A stretch of DNA of 64,000 nt from NCBI RefSeq assembly GCF_052119645.1, contig NZ_JBGQOM010000007.1, positions 186,001 through 250,000 of the forward strand, in the 5' to 3' direction. The DNA comes from Paraglaciecola sp030730205. GTDB taxonomy: Bacteria > Pseudomonadota > Gammaproteobacteria > Enterobacterales > Alteromonadaceae. The position numbers and the translations under genes are program-made. Shown one piece after another: positions 1 through 9,673 of this stretch (positions within the stretch are counted from its first letter, which is position 1; every line of letters begins with the position of its first letter). Below the pieces are notes generated by a model that did no database searches, was not told the origin of the DNA, and worked only from the letters and a program-made list of their open reading frames with translations.

Positions 1-65
1 TAAAAGTGGTGATGTGGCAAAATACGAAATCATTATTAAAACCTTATTAAGAGAATAATCTGCTT

Positions 66-311
66 ATGAAGTCGCGAGTTAAACGTCATTATATCAAGCC
101 GGCTCTTACCTTGGTTTTTGGGCTGTTGATCAGTGGTTGTGCCTCTATTGAGCCTTGGGTGCAGCCCTATGAGCGAGAAAATTTAGCTGACCCCATCATG
201 AGCATGAATCGTAACCCCGTTGCCAGTAGTTATACTCATCACGCGTTTCAAGCGCGCGAAGGAGCAAGAGGCGCTGAAGGTGGGGCAGGGGGCGGTTGTG
301 GTTGCAATTAA
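66..311 (+). CDS. DUF4266 small lipoprotein
   Basis: An 81-residue lipoprotein of unknown function. The signal peptide ends in a lipobox (LISGCAS, Cys about residue 25). The mature protein carries the PWVQPYERENLADP segment and the Gly/Cys-rich tail (GGGCGCN) typical of DUF4266. AAGAGA lies upstream of the ATG. In other genomes DUF4266 is usually encoded directly before a DUF3570 protein, as here, where the next start codon follows after 4 bases. The pairing suggests that the lipoprotein assists the DUF3570 barrel at the outer membrane; this is inference. It is the first complete gene of a run that continues to 11259. Confidence 0.85.
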   Translation: MKSRVKRHYIKPALTLVFGLLISGCASIEPWVQPYERENLADPIMSMNRNPVASSYTHHAFQAREGARGAEGGAGGGCGCN

Positions 312-315
312 CAAT

Positions 316-1536
316 ATGCCCTTCATCCCACGAGGCGTATGGGGGCTCGTTCATTTGCTGCCCCCTTATAATTCCAATGCCTTTGGTGAGAGGCAACACA
401 CCGCCAAAGTACTACCTCTAATTTGCTTGATAGCTCTCATGACATGGTGCGTAACCACGCAAGCAGCGGTATTACCTCAAGAGCGCTCTGACGCCATGTA
501 TCACTCGTATCAAGGTGGCGGCATGTCTATTGATGGCCCGTCCATTTTACTGCGTAAAAACATTGGTAACAGTGTGTCAGTAACCGCTAACTACTACGTT
601 GATACCATATCGGGTGCGTCTATTGATGTGTTGGCTACCGCAAGTCAATATCAAGAAGAGCGCACCGAACACAGTGTTGGGCTTGATTATTTGCGCAACA
701 AAACCCTAATGAATTTCAGTTATACCACCAGTTCTGAAAACGACTTTGAAGCTACATCTATTTCATTTGGATTGTCACAAGATTTTTTTGGTGACTTAAC
801 AACCTTGAGTATCGGCTATGCTCGTGGTAACGATGAAGTGGGTAAGCGAGGCGATGACAACTTTTTAGAACAAGCTGATCGCCAAAATTATCGCTTGGGC
901 CTAACCCAAGTGGTGACTAAAAACATGATCGTCGGCTTGAGTTTTGAGAATATTGCCGATGAAGGCTACCTCAATAATCCTTACCGTTCAGTGCGTTTTA
1001 TTGATGAGTCTAGCGCTCGGGGCTATCGCTTTGAAACTGAAGCCTATCCCACTACTCGAACCAGTAATGCCGCCGCACTCAGTGCTAATTATTACTTACC
1101 CTATCGCGCGTCTCTATACGCTGAGGCAAAAGTCTTCTCGGATACGTGGGGCATTGATGCCAATACGTACAAAATAGCTTACATCCATACCTTCACCGAT
1201 GATTGGATCATTGAGTTGCGCAGTCGATTTTATTCGCAAGATAAAGCCGATTTTTACCAAGATTTATACCAGCGCAGTGAAGAATTTAATTTTCGCGCCC
1301 GTGACAAAGAAATGAGTACCTTCAGCAATGTCGCCTTAGGGTTTAGTGTGAGTTATGAGTTTCGTTTTTCAGCCGCCAACTGGTTGAAAAAAAGCAGCAT
1401 TAACCTTGATTTTGATCATGTCAGATTTGCTTACGATGATTTTCGAAATGTGCTGGTGGACGCTCCTGTGGGCGATGAACCCTTATATGAATTTTCAGCC
1501 AATATTACACGTTTGTACGTGTCGATTTTTTACTAG
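316..1536 (+). CDS. DUF3570 outer-membrane beta-barrel protein
   Basis: A 406-residue exported protein of the DUF3570 family. After a long N-terminus with a hydrophobic segment (LPLICLIALMTWC, then TTQA-AVLP as likely cleavage site) comes the family signature YHSYQGGGMSIDGPSILLRK followed by alternating hydrophobic/polar strands. The protein ends in a Tyr/Phe-terminated strand (YVSIFY), as in outer-membrane barrels. I chose ATG 316 because the frame is open further upstream but that part overlaps the DUF4266 gene; a start nearer the hydrophobic segment cannot be excluded. The function of the family is not established. Its place at the head of the TolQ/TolR/AgmX operon makes an outer-membrane partner role plausible. 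Confidence 0.8.
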   Translation: MPFIPRGVWGLVHLLPPYNSNAFGERQHTAKVLPLICLIALMTWCVTTQAAVLPQERSDAMYHSYQGGGMSIDGPSILLRKNIGNSVSVTANYYVDTISGASIDVLATASQYQEERTEHSVGLDYLRNKTLMNFSYTTSSENDFEATSISFGLSQDFFGDLTTLSIGYARGNDEVGKRGDDNFLEQADRQNYRLGLTQVVTKNMIVGLSFENIADEGYLNNPYRSVRFIDESSARGYRFETEAYPTTRTSNAAALSANYYLPYRASLYAEAKVFSDTWGIDANTYKIAYIHTFTDDWIIELRSRFYSQDKADFYQDLYQRSEEFNFRARDKEMSTFSNVALGFSVSYEFRFSAANWLKKSSINLDFDHVRFAYDDFRNVLVDAPVGDEPLYEFSANITRLYVSIFY

Positions 1537-1562
1537 TGACAACCCAATTAGGTGGCAATGTA

Positions 1563-2132
1563 ATGAAACTTTTTTTTCAACGCGCAGCATGTATTCGTAG
1601 TGTCGGCGCTGGTTTGCGTATCTGGGCCATGAGCGTTTTACTCTTAAGTGCTGGGGTGTGGGCACAAGAAAGCAGCAATACGGCTGATGACCAAAGCATT
1701 CAAGAACAACTGCAACAGTTAAAAAAAGAAGTGATCGCGCTAAATCGTGATTTGTTTGTATTGGAGGAAGATTTGTTATTTCCTTCAAGCACTCAGCTTG
1801 TAGTCTACTTATCCATGGATGTAGGGACTTACTTTGACTTAGATTCAGTTGAGGTAAAACTCGATGGACACACCGTCACTCATTATTTGTATACTGAAAA
1901 ACAGCAAGGGGCATTGGTTAAAGGCGGCGTGCAAAAACTGCACGTGGCTAATCTTGCCCAAGGAGAGCACGAAATCAGCGCTTTTTTCATTGGCACCGGC
2001 CCCCATGATAGAGAGTATACCCGCGCCACCAGTTTGGTATTTACCAAGTCTGCTGACGCAAAATTGTTAGAGCTGCGCATCACTGATTCTAGCGCCAGCC
2101 AACAACCTGAATTTAAGGTGCTTGAACTTTAA
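1563..2132 (+). CDS. Exported coiled-coil protein with C-terminal Ig/PEGA-like domain, unknown
   Basis: A 189-residue protein that I do not recognise as a named family. It has a signal peptide (hydrophobic MSVLLLSAGVWA then QESS), a short coiled coil (about residues 45-65, QEQLQQLKKEVIALNRDL) and a beta-rich domain with EVKLDGHTV and LAQGEHEISAFF, resembling PEGA/carbohydrate-binding-like beta sandwiches. ATG 1563 is preceded by AGGTGG at good spacing; a GTG overlapping the upstream stop at 1536 is a weaker alternative. The gene is 26 bases after DUF3570 and directly abuts the next TPR gene, so it belongs to the envelope-complex operon. It is probably periplasmic. Confidence 0.7.
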   Translation: MKLFFQRAACIRSVGAGLRIWAMSVLLLSAGVWAQESSNTADDQSIQEQLQQLKKEVIALNRDLFVLEEDLLFPSSTQLVVYLSMDVGTYFDLDSVEVKLDGHTVTHYLYTEKQQGALVKGGVQKLHVANLAQGEHEISAFFIGTGPHDREYTRATSLVFTKSADAKLLELRITDSSASQQPEFKVLEL

Positions 2133-4313
2133 ATGTCTCAGCCTAAATTGCCATTGCTATCCTTACTTAGTCACGTGTCTCAGGTCCGACGAAAGCGTTG
2201 GGCGGTCAGTGCAGGGCAGGTGAGTCTTTGGGCAGTGCTGTGTTTTTGTTTGCCACTGGCCGCGAGTGCCCAAGAGCCCGATAATCAAATTGCCAACAAC
2301 AACGCGCAGGTCTTACTAGAAAAACGCTATCAAAATGCCTTGTATGCTTACTTTCAAGGTGATGTGCAAGATGCACTCAGTCAGCTCGCTTGGATTGAAG
2401 AGCGTTATCCGCAGGGGTTGTTGCAGCTACCTGCTTATTTGCGGGCTCAAGATATTGAACCGACCTTACTCAAAGGAGTCTTGAGTCTGGCTTATGGATT
2501 AGAAGACCAAGCCGCCAGCCTGTTTGAGCGTTATTTAGGGGCTTATGAATCGGCTGAAAAACGCACCCAAGCGTGGTATTGGTTAGGATTGACTTACTAT
2601 CGCCAAGGGCAATGGCAACAAGCCTCAGAGGCCTTTAGTCAGATTATTGAGGCAGAAGCCAACGATTATTTAGATGTGCAGAGTCACGATCAGTGGGTGT
2701 ATTTACAGGCGCAATTACGCCATCAGTATCTCACTGATGCTACGCCCACTTTACCAGAAAATTGGCCCCAAGCCCTCTCTGACAATTCAATTTATCATTA
2801 TTACCTGCTTTACAATCAAGCCTTAGCCAGCTTGAAAAACGGAGAAACAGAGCGTGCCATTGAGCAGTTAGCATCATTGGTTAATCGGCCAAATCGAGGC
2901 TTTACTCAGCTCATCACTGGCTGGTTTTCTCCTTTATTACAAGAATCAAGCCCCGATTCTGAAGACGAAGCAGAGGATCTGCAACAAGAAGTGCTGGGAA
3001 TTATAGACCGGGCCAACTTGACCTTAGCGTATGTATTATTGCAGCAAAACAGACCCCAGCAGGCTTATCGAGTTTTTGCCAAAATTCGTCGTCAAGGCCT
3101 TGATGGTGACGCTGCAGTATTGGGTTATGGTTGGGCGGCAGTAAAAAGTGAAGAACTGCAAACTGCATTGGGCATTTGGCAGAGTTTAATTAATTTACCT
3201 CAGCATTCAGAATACACATTAGAAGCGTATCTTGCCTCATCTTATGCCTATGAAAAAGCTTACGCTCCCCGTCAATCGGTTGCGGTATTACGCGCTGGCG
3301 TGAGCCGCTTTAATCAAGCCTTGGCTGAATTACGTCTGGCGCGGGAGCAAGTCAATCAAGCTCCGTTTTTGTTATCACTTGCACACAATTACGACGCCAA
3401 ACAGGCTTTACTCATCGCCCCTAAGATCCCAAATACACCCGATACGAGTCTGTTACTTGAACTGCTCAACAGCATCGGTGTCAGTAACGGGTTTCGTCAC
3501 GAATTATCAGCCCTGCAACAAACGCAAAGATTAGATGCGCAATACCAAGAGTGGCAGAAGCGCATGGCGCATTACCAATTAATGTTAGACGAGCGAGAAA
3601 TTGAGCGCACTGAAAGAGCTAAGGCCATGTTGCAAAGCCAAATATTTGAACAGCTTGCTCAACTACAAGCGAAGCGCGATACCTTAGCAAAGCAGCTCAG
3701 AGTTGCCGAACAACAAGCTGATGGCATAGCGCTTATGCCACTCGATTACCAGCAGCAATATACGCGCCTACAGGGAGCAAAGCAGCGTTGGGCCGATATA
3801 GAACAGGCGCAAAGTCGTTTGCAGCAAAATACACCTAAAGCTGAATATGCCCAGCGTTTAAGGCGTGCTGAAGGCATATTAATCTGGCAGGCGAGCGATG
3901 CCTACGCGGATAAACGCTGGCAAGCACAAAAGGCCTTAGTTGAACTTGATAGTGAGTTATCACGGGTTACCGAGCAGCAAAATCAATTATTGACTGCCCT
4001 ACAAGGGCGCCCCAACTATGCTGAACAGCGTAAGCGAGTCGGCAATTTAACCATCCGAATTACTCAACAACAGCAAAATAATGAGGCTTTGCAAGGCCAA
4101 CTGCTCAGCAGGTTGAGTCAACAACTTTCGGCCCTAATAGATCAGCAAGTGCTCAATGTAAATGACTACATAATGCAGGCACAATTGGCCATGGTGAGAC
4201 TTAACGATCAAGCGTTGCAGCAAAATCAGGCGCACGGTTCGCAAATACCCAAGCCTGAAATTGGTCGTCCTATGCAGTTGTCGCCCAAGGCAGCAGAGGT
4301 ACAACCAAAATGA
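2133..4313 (+). CDS. Exported TPR / coiled-coil protein of the envelope-complex operon
   Basis: A 726-residue protein with a signal peptide (LWAVLCFCLPLAASAQE) and TPR-type helical pairs over about residues 60-400, for example the YWLGLTYYRQGQWQQASEAF repeat. A long Gln-rich coiled coil covers about residues 460-690. The start codon follows the previous stop with no gap, and the stop overlaps the next start by 4 bases, which indicates translational coupling. By domain layout and neighbourhood it resembles the large TPR proteins that accompany Agl/Glt-type TolQR systems. The exact orthologue cannot be named from sequence reading. It is most likely a periplasmic scaffold. Confidence 0.75.
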   Translation: MSQPKLPLLSLLSHVSQVRRKRWAVSAGQVSLWAVLCFCLPLAASAQEPDNQIANNNAQVLLEKRYQNALYAYFQGDVQDALSQLAWIEERYPQGLLQLPAYLRAQDIEPTLLKGVLSLAYGLEDQAASLFERYLGAYESAEKRTQAWYWLGLTYYRQGQWQQASEAFSQIIEAEANDYLDVQSHDQWVYLQAQLRHQYLTDATPTLPENWPQALSDNSIYHYYLLYNQALASLKNGETERAIEQLASLVNRPNRGFTQLITGWFSPLLQESSPDSEDEAEDLQQEVLGIIDRANLTLAYVLLQQNRPQQAYRVFAKIRRQGLDGDAAVLGYGWAAVKSEELQTALGIWQSLINLPQHSEYTLEAYLASSYAYEKAYAPRQSVAVLRAGVSRFNQALAELRLAREQVNQAPFLLSLAHNYDAKQALLIAPKIPNTPDTSLLLELLNSIGVSNGFRHELSALQQTQRLDAQYQEWQKRMAHYQLMLDEREIERTERAKAMLQSQIFEQLAQLQAKRDTLAKQLRVAEQQADGIALMPLDYQQQYTRLQGAKQRWADIEQAQSRLQQNTPKAEYAQRLRRAEGILIWQASDAYADKRWQAQKALVELDSELSRVTEQQNQLLTALQGRPNYAEQRKRVGNLTIRITQQQQNNEALQGQLLSRLSQQLSALIDQQVLNVNDYIMQAQLAMVRLNDQALQQNQAHGSQIPKPEIGRPMQLSPKAAEVQPK

Positions 4314-7309
4314 TGTACCATCACTTCGGCTCTCGTCCTTTATTATTCAGTACCTTAGTGTGTGTATTGTTATCTGCTTGCAGCACTGGCCTATTTGACC
4401 CGAAACCCACTGCGCCTAAGAAATTTAACATCTCGTCGAAAACACTGGGGGAGTCTTACTTTGCGCCTATTCCCATTGATAATACGCTGCTGCCAGAACC
4501 GAGTTTGGAGCAATTACGCGCTGACTACGCCGCCTTGTTGCCCCGCGTAACAGAGCCTGAAACCAAAAAAATTGTGCAGTATCGCTTAGCTGATTTAACT
4601 GCGGTATTGGCTGAACGACAGCTTGAATCTGGCTTATTGGTCAATCAGCAAGGTGAAAATATTTTACAATCGGCGGTGAAGCAATACCAAGACTTGTTGG
4701 TCAGTCAGCCTCAGCAAGAAAGTAATATGGAAGTGCTGTACCAGCTTGCCAAAGCCCATGAACAGTTAGGGCAGGTTGAGCAGAGTTACCTTACCTTGCA
4801 GCAATTGCTAGTAGCCTTTCCTGTTAATCCATATTTGGCTGAAGTGTATTTTCGCCTTGGTGAAATAGCGTTTAATCGTAATAACTATGCTGCGGCGGTC
4901 GAAGCGTATCAAAATGTCTTGAGTCAAGGCACACAAAGCGCGTATTACGCTACTTCGGCTTATATGCTGGGCTGGAGTTTTTTTAAACGCAATCAAAATA
5001 TCCAAGCCTTAGAAGCGTTTACTCTGTTATTAGATAACAGTTTACCCAGCGACATCATTGCGCAAACGATGATGGCGCAATTTGATAGCCAAGCACAAAT
5101 TGATGCATTGGGCCTTGGTGAAAAGCGCTTAGTCAACGACACCATTCGGATCATGAGTTTGTTATTTTCTTATCAAGAAAATCAATACGAAAACCGCGCG
5201 GATAGCATAGTTGAGCATTTTACGCGGGTGGGCGCTCGTCATTACGAATATGTATTGTACGACCAACTAGCCCAGCTTTATCTCAATCAAAGCCGTTTTA
5301 AAGACAGTGCCGATGTGTATCAACGCTTCACCTTAGTGCATGCCAAGCACTTTCAAGCGCCCATTTTTGCGGTGAAAGAAATCGATGCGTACATACTTGG
5401 CAAATTTCCGACTCAAGTCTTACCCGCTAAAGACCTGTTTGTGCAGCGTTACGGTATTCACGGCGAATATTGGCCTCGTTGGGGCGTAGTGCAGCAAGAA
5501 CGCGTGGCGCCTTTTTTGAGTCAATACTTACAAGAGCTGGCTGTGTTTGAACATAGCCGCGCACAAATGTTAGGGGCCAAACGCCAAGGTGTATCGTCAA
5601 GCTCAGAAGCCACTTTGGGTAATCTGAACGAAGAAGCGGTTGCTGCTGACCTGCAAACCCAAGCCACAAGCAGTTATTTACAAGCCGCAGCGTGGTATCG
5701 CGAGTTTATTGCTACTTTTTACAACGATCCTGTCACTCCCTCCTTACGTTTTAGTTTAGGTGAAGCTTTATTTGCCGCTGGCCATTACGCCGAGGCCATA
5801 GACACCTTCGAGGCGTATGCCTATGCAGCTGACACCTATCCTCAGGCTGCAGAAGCGGCGTATGCCGCTATACTAGCGTACCGACAAATTCAGCTCGTTG
5901 GTGATGAGACTCGTCCGCAGAGTCAAGAGCAGTGGCTAGACCAACAACTTGCCAGCCAAGATCAATTTGTTGAGCAGTTTGCCAGTGATAGCCGTGCGCC
6001 AGAAGTGCTGTATATCGCCATGCAGCAACGCTTTAGTCTAGCCCGTTATCAGCAGGCCATCGACAACGCGCAACGCTTACTTGCATGGCAGCCTGCTATA
6101 GCACCAGCCAATATAAAAGCCAGTATGTTGGTGATTGCTCACAGTCAATTTGCTCTTGAAGATTACGTGGCAGCGGAGACGTCTTATCAACATATTGCTC
6201 TTGAGTTAGCTGCGAATGATCCCAGTAAAGCCGATATTCAGGAAAGATTGGCGGCCAGTGTTTATAAACAAGGCGAGCTTAATGTCAAACAACATTACCT
6301 GCCCTTGGCGGTGAATGACTTTTTACGGGTCATCGCCCTTGCTCCGCAAACCAGCATCCGCATCAATGCACAATACGACGCCGCCACCTATTTGCTGGAG
6401 ATGCAAGACTGGCAACAAGCCATTGACTTGCTTGAAGATTTTAAACAGCGTTTCAGTGATAATTCTTTAACTGAAGGCATCGACGACAAGTTGATATACG
6501 CCTATCAGCAAAATGAAAATTGGCAGCAAGCGGCTGATAAACTGATGGTGCTGTGGCAAGCATCACCCGCCAGTGAAGAGGGGCGACAAGCTTTGTATGT
6601 TGCCGCGCAATACTTTAATAAAATAGGTCAAAAGCAAGCGGCGTTGGCAGCTTATCGCAGTTATGCTCATGCCTTTACGCTCCCTTTAGCTGAGGCGAAT
6701 GAAGCGCGGTTTGTATTAAGTGAAATGTATCGCCAAGCTAACGATGACACCAAGCGCCGCTTTTGGCTGCAAAAGCTCATTGACGGTGACCAGCAAGCCT
6801 TGGCTGACCCTGCTATTGAACGCACTGACCGCTCGCGCTATTTAGCGGCCATGAGTGCCTTGGTCTTTGCGCAAGATAAGTTTAATCACTTCAAACAAAT
6901 CAAACTCAGCTTACCCCTTAAAAAGAGTTTAGCCCTGAAAAAATCAGCACAAACTGACACGCTTGCAGCCTTTAATCAGGTGCTTGATTATCAGGTGGCA
7001 GAGTTTGTGACTGCCGCTAATTTCTATTTAGCGGATATTTATCATCAGCTTGCCAAAGATTTAATGAACTCAAGTCTACCTCAAAATTTGAATGCTTTAG
7101 AGCTAGAGCAATATACCTTACTGTTAGAAGAGCAAGCGTTTCCCTTTGAAGAACAAGCGATCACTTTGCATGAAACCAATGCAAAACGGGCTTGGCAAGG
7201 AGACTACGATAAGTGGATTAAGCAAAGTTTTGTGGCCCTTGAACAGCTTATGCCTGCTCGGTATCGCAAAGCTGAACAACACGTGGAGCTGAGCAATGAA
7301 ATATTCTAA
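4310..7309 (+). CDS. Large TPR lipoprotein of the envelope-complex operon
   Basis: A 999-residue lipoprotein with lipobox LLSACST (Cys about residue 24). It carries many TPR units across most of its length, for example EVYFRLGEIAFNRNNYAAAV near residue 180, LRFSLGEALFAAGHYAEAID near 485 and DAATYLLEMQDWQQAIDLL near 690. Two adjacent ATG codons (4310, 4313) can both start it. It overlaps the upstream gene by 4 bases and the downstream gene by 14. Large TPR lipoproteins of this kind (GltD/AgnB-like in Myxococcus) are expected to hang in the periplasm from the outer membrane and contact the AgmX-like protein. That role is inferred from layout. Confidence 0.78.
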   Translation: MMYHHFGSRPLLFSTLVCVLLSACSTGLFDPKPTAPKKFNISSKTLGESYFAPIPIDNTLLPEPSLEQLRADYAALLPRVTEPETKKIVQYRLADLTAVLAERQLESGLLVNQQGENILQSAVKQYQDLLVSQPQQESNMEVLYQLAKAHEQLGQVEQSYLTLQQLLVAFPVNPYLAEVYFRLGEIAFNRNNYAAAVEAYQNVLSQGTQSAYYATSAYMLGWSFFKRNQNIQALEAFTLLLDNSLPSDIIAQTMMAQFDSQAQIDALGLGEKRLVNDTIRIMSLLFSYQENQYENRADSIVEHFTRVGARHYEYVLYDQLAQLYLNQSRFKDSADVYQRFTLVHAKHFQAPIFAVKEIDAYILGKFPTQVLPAKDLFVQRYGIHGEYWPRWGVVQQERVAPFLSQYLQELAVFEHSRAQMLGAKRQGVSSSSEATLGNLNEEAVAADLQTQATSSYLQAAAWYREFIATFYNDPVTPSLRFSLGEALFAAGHYAEAIDTFEAYAYAADTYPQAAEAAYAAILAYRQIQLVGDETRPQSQEQWLDQQLASQDQFVEQFASDSRAPEVLYIAMQQRFSLARYQQAIDNAQRLLAWQPAIAPANIKASMLVIAHSQFALEDYVAAETSYQHIALELAANDPSKADIQERLAASVYKQGELNVKQHYLPLAVNDFLRVIALAPQTSIRINAQYDAATYLLEMQDWQQAIDLLEDFKQRFSDNSLTEGIDDKLIYAYQQNENWQQAADKLMVLWQASPASEEGRQALYVAAQYFNKIGQKQAALAAYRSYAHAFTLPLAEANEARFVLSEMYRQANDDTKRRFWLQKLIDGDQQALADPAIERTDRSRYLAAMSALVFAQDKFNHFKQIKLSLPLKKSLALKKSAQTDTLAAFNQVLDYQVAEFVTAANFYLADIYHQLAKDLMNSSLPQNLNALELEQYTLLLEEQAFPFEEQAITLHETNAKRAWQGDYDKWIKQSFVALEQLMPARYRKAEQHVELSNEIF

Positions 7310-8036
7310 GGGTGTTAGCGGCTCGCTGATAGCTGTTACCTTGTTGCTTGGCGGCTGTGCCACCTTTGACGGCATTGTAACAAGGAGTAATACAACACCA
7401 CCTAAGGTAGAACAGCCTATTGCGCCAAAGGGCTTATTGCCAAGCGACCCATGGCAACGCGAAGCGCTTGTTCTGCAAGCTAAACCCAATCGATATCAAG
7501 AAGAAAGTGCCCTGGTTAATGTGCCTGACTCGGCAAAAAGCCGCTTTGCTGCGGGGGCTCAATTGCTCAAGCAAGGCAAGCTAGATGAAGCCAAATCACT
7601 GTATGAAACCATGTCGCAACACTATCCAGCGCTATCTGGTGTATGGGTTCAGCTGGGCAGTATTGCTGAAAAACAGGCCCACGTTGAGCAAGCCATAGCC
7701 TATTTACGCCAAGCCATTAATTTACAAACCAGCAACTATTTGGCACACAATCACCTTGGTATGTTGTACCGCCAACAGGGTAAGTTCAGTGTTGCCTTAA
7801 ACCACTACAATCAAGCGTTAGACAGTTGGCCGGCCTTTACTCAAGCCCGCCTAAATCGTGGCATTTTGTACGATTTATATTTAGGTGAAAAAGAACAAGC
7901 GCTCGCCGATTATCAAGTGTATCAGGCCTTATTAACGCAGCCTGATCGTAAGGTAAAAAGCTGGATTGCTGATCTTGAGCGCCAATTACAAGCCAGCAAT
8001 GCCAGCTCTGGCTCAATTAAGGAAGACGCCCTATGA
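7296..8036 (+). CDS. TPR lipoprotein (GltE/AglT-like position)
   Basis: A 246-residue lipoprotein. The lipobox is LLGGCAT (Cys about residue 22), followed by a Pro-rich linker. Three TPR units occupy about residues 80-215 (LLKQGKLDEAKSLYETM, AHVEQAIAYLRQAINL, GKFSVALNHYNQALDS). Its start lies inside the end of the upstream gene (14 bases) and its stop overlaps the next start by 4 bases. Small TPR lipoproteins are standard members of this TolQ/TolR/AgmX gene set. It is probably an outer-membrane-anchored, periplasm-facing adaptor. The specific partner is not visible in the sequence. Confidence 0.8.
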   Translation: MKYSKGVSGSLIAVTLLLGGCATFDGIVTRSNTTPPKVEQPIAPKGLLPSDPWQREALVLQAKPNRYQEESALVNVPDSAKSRFAAGAQLLKQGKLDEAKSLYETMSQHYPALSGVWVQLGSIAEKQAHVEQAIAYLRQAINLQTSNYLAHNHLGMLYRQQGKFSVALNHYNQALDSWPAFTQARLNRGILYDLYLGEKEQALADYQVYQALLTQPDRKVKSWIADLERQLQASNASSGSIKEDAL

Positions 8037-8326
8037 AGTGTTATTTGTTATGTTTGAGCATACTCGTAGTGGCCAACAGTGTGATGGGGCAAGAGCAACA
8101 AGTTATTCAACTAGAGGACACTATTCGCGGCGATCAAGAGCAGCCCAAGGTATTAACTATCGTGCCTTGGCAAGCCCCTACAATCAAGCAAGCCTTGCCT
8201 AGTCCTATCGTAGAACGCATTAATCGCAAGTTTGTGCCCTTAGAGCGTGATGAATTCAGTCGCCAGTTAAAGGCCTTAAGCCAACAACAAAACCTTAGTT
8301 ATCCCAGCGAAAGCTTAAATCCCTAA
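8033..8326 (+). CDS. Small exported protein, unknown
   Basis: A 97-residue protein that I do not recognise. It has a clear signal peptide (MKCYLLCLSILVVANSVMG, then QEQQ) and a short polar mature region with LEDTIRGDQEQPKVLTIVPW, in which a conserved-looking IVPWQAP stretch stands out. No Cys remains in the mature part and there is no membrane segment. It overlaps the TPR lipoprotein by 4 bases. An ordinary gap of about 70 bases then separates it from the TolQ-like gene, the widest spacing in the operon. Its position suggests a small periplasmic accessory factor. Confidence 0.65.
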   Translation: MKCYLLCLSILVVANSVMGQEQQVIQLEDTIRGDQEQPKVLTIVPWQAPTIKQALPSPIVERINRKFVPLERDEFSRQLKALSQQQNLSYPSESLNP

Positions 8327-8395
8327 GGATATACCTAACAAAGTGCAAAATTAGGTATAGTGCAGAGATATTTACTCAAGGAGTTAGCAATTCAT

Positions 8396-9061
8396 ATGTT
8401 TGACGTCATCGTAAGGTTTTTTCAAGAAGGGGGAGCGTTTATGTTTCCCATCGCCATCGTCTTAGCCTTGGGTTTAGCCATTGCTATTGAACGTTATCTA
8501 TTCTTGAGTATGGCAAAAAGGGTGAACAAAAAAGCCTTCGCGCAAATGGAGCCCCTACTCAACAATAACGATTACGCAGGTGTGCTGAGCTTTGCTAGCA
8601 GCGACACTGCGCCGATTAGTCGCATTATTGGGGCCGGTATGGCGCGATTAAATCACAGCCAACGCCGTGAAGATATTGAATACGCCATGGAAGAAGGCTT
8701 AATGGAAACCACACCGCGCCTAGAAAAACGCACGGCCTATTTAGCCACCTTAGCGAATATTTCCACGTTATTAGGTCTGCTAGGTACCATTATCGGTTTG
8801 ATCGCGGCGTTTTCGGCGGTAGCCACCGCTGACCCCTCAGAAAAAGCCAGTTTACTTTCACAAAGTATTTCAGTGGCCATGAACACCACCGCCTTTGGTT
8901 TGATTGCGGCAATTCCACTATTGGCCTTTCATTCAGTGTTACAAACCAAAACCACAGAAATAATCGACAGTATGGAAATGGCCGGTGTGAAATGTTTGAA
9001 TTTACTGATCGCTCGCCAAGGGTTAAGCACCCATTCTCGCCAATCTGACCGTGCTGAATAA
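8396..9061 (+). CDS. MotA/TolQ/ExbB-family proton channel subunit
   Basis: A 221-residue inner-membrane protein that would form the pentameric stator ring converting proton-motive force into movement of the AgmX/TonB-like partner. Three membrane segments are visible (about 20-40, 110-135, 160-180) with the family signatures LLGLLGTIIGLIAAF and SVAMNTTAFGLIAAIP. I chose ATG 8396 rather than the in-frame GTG 36 bases upstream because AAGGAG lies 12 bases before it. The two ExbD-like genes follow directly. The TPR and AgmX-like neighbours argue for an AglR-type role rather than classical TolQ or ExbB. Confidence 0.9.
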   Translation: MFDVIVRFFQEGGAFMFPIAIVLALGLAIAIERYLFLSMAKRVNKKAFAQMEPLLNNNDYAGVLSFASSDTAPISRIIGAGMARLNHSQRREDIEYAMEEGLMETTPRLEKRTAYLATLANISTLLGLLGTIIGLIAAFSAVATADPSEKASLLSQSISVAMNTTAFGLIAAIPLLAFHSVLQTKTTEIIDSMEMAGVKCLNLLIARQGLSTHSRQSDRAE

Positions 9062-9083
9062 GCCAACATAGCGGGAGAGTCTC

Positions 9084-9650
9084 ATGGCAAGATTTGGCAA
9101 AGGGCGCGGCAAAGGTAAAAAAGCGGACGCTGAGCTCGATATCACTTCATTTATGAACCTGATGATCGTATTAGTGCCAGTGTTATTGATGATGATGGTT
9201 TTTTCACGCATCACCGTGCTAGAGCTCACCTTGCCTGAACTGGGCGAAGCCAGCGAATTTCCTATTGATGTAAAAGATCAGCGTTTAGAAATTGTGGTCA
9301 GAACTCACAACATTGCAGTGTATTACCCGCAAGGTTACTTGATTAAAGACATTCCCTTAGTTAACGAGGGCTATGACTACGAGGCCTTGCAATTTACCCT
9401 AAAACAAATCAAACAGAATTTGCTTGGGCAAGATATTGATAAAAAAGCCGCCACCTTATTACTTGAAGAGAATATTCCTTACGAGGCCATTATTGGTTTA
9501 ATGGATAGCATTCGTTCGTACCCTGACGTGGTGGTGGCCAGTGTGGTTGATGCTGAATTATTTCCAGAAATCTCCTTAGGTGATGCGCCGCAAGACGACC
9601 GAGTCTTTGACGCCGCGCACGAAGCAGATCGTAGCATTGGCGCCAACTAG
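9084..9650 (+). CDS. ExbD/TolR-family protein with Asn in place of the channel Asp
   Basis: A 188-residue single-pass inner-membrane protein: basic N-terminus (GKGRGKGKK), membrane segment at about 20-40, then a periplasmic domain. Aligned by eye to E. coli ExbD (TPFIDVMLVLL), this protein reads TSFMNLMIVLV, so Asn25 (codon AAC) replaces the membrane Asp needed for proton transfer. GGGAGAG precedes the ATG. It is the first of two ExbD-like genes, and the second keeps the Asp. The pair probably forms a mixed dimer inside the TolQ-like ring. Whether Asn is normal for this subfamily needs an alignment. Confidence 0.88.
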   Translation: MARFGKGRGKGKKADAELDITSFMNLMIVLVPVLLMMMVFSRITVLELTLPELGEASEFPIDVKDQRLEIVVRTHNIAVYYPQGYLIKDIPLVNEGYDYEALQFTLKQIKQNLLGQDIDKKAATLLLEENIPYEAIIGLMDSIRSYPDVVVASVVDAELFPEISLGDAPQDDRVFDAAHEADRSIGAN

Positions 9651-9673
9651 TATGTGCAGAGAAGGATAACAAC

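Noticed and set aside
2..58. An open frame ending in TAA just before the first gene, which could be the C-terminus of an upstream protein
   Set aside because: Only 18 codons are visible, another frame is equally open, and no family can be recognised.
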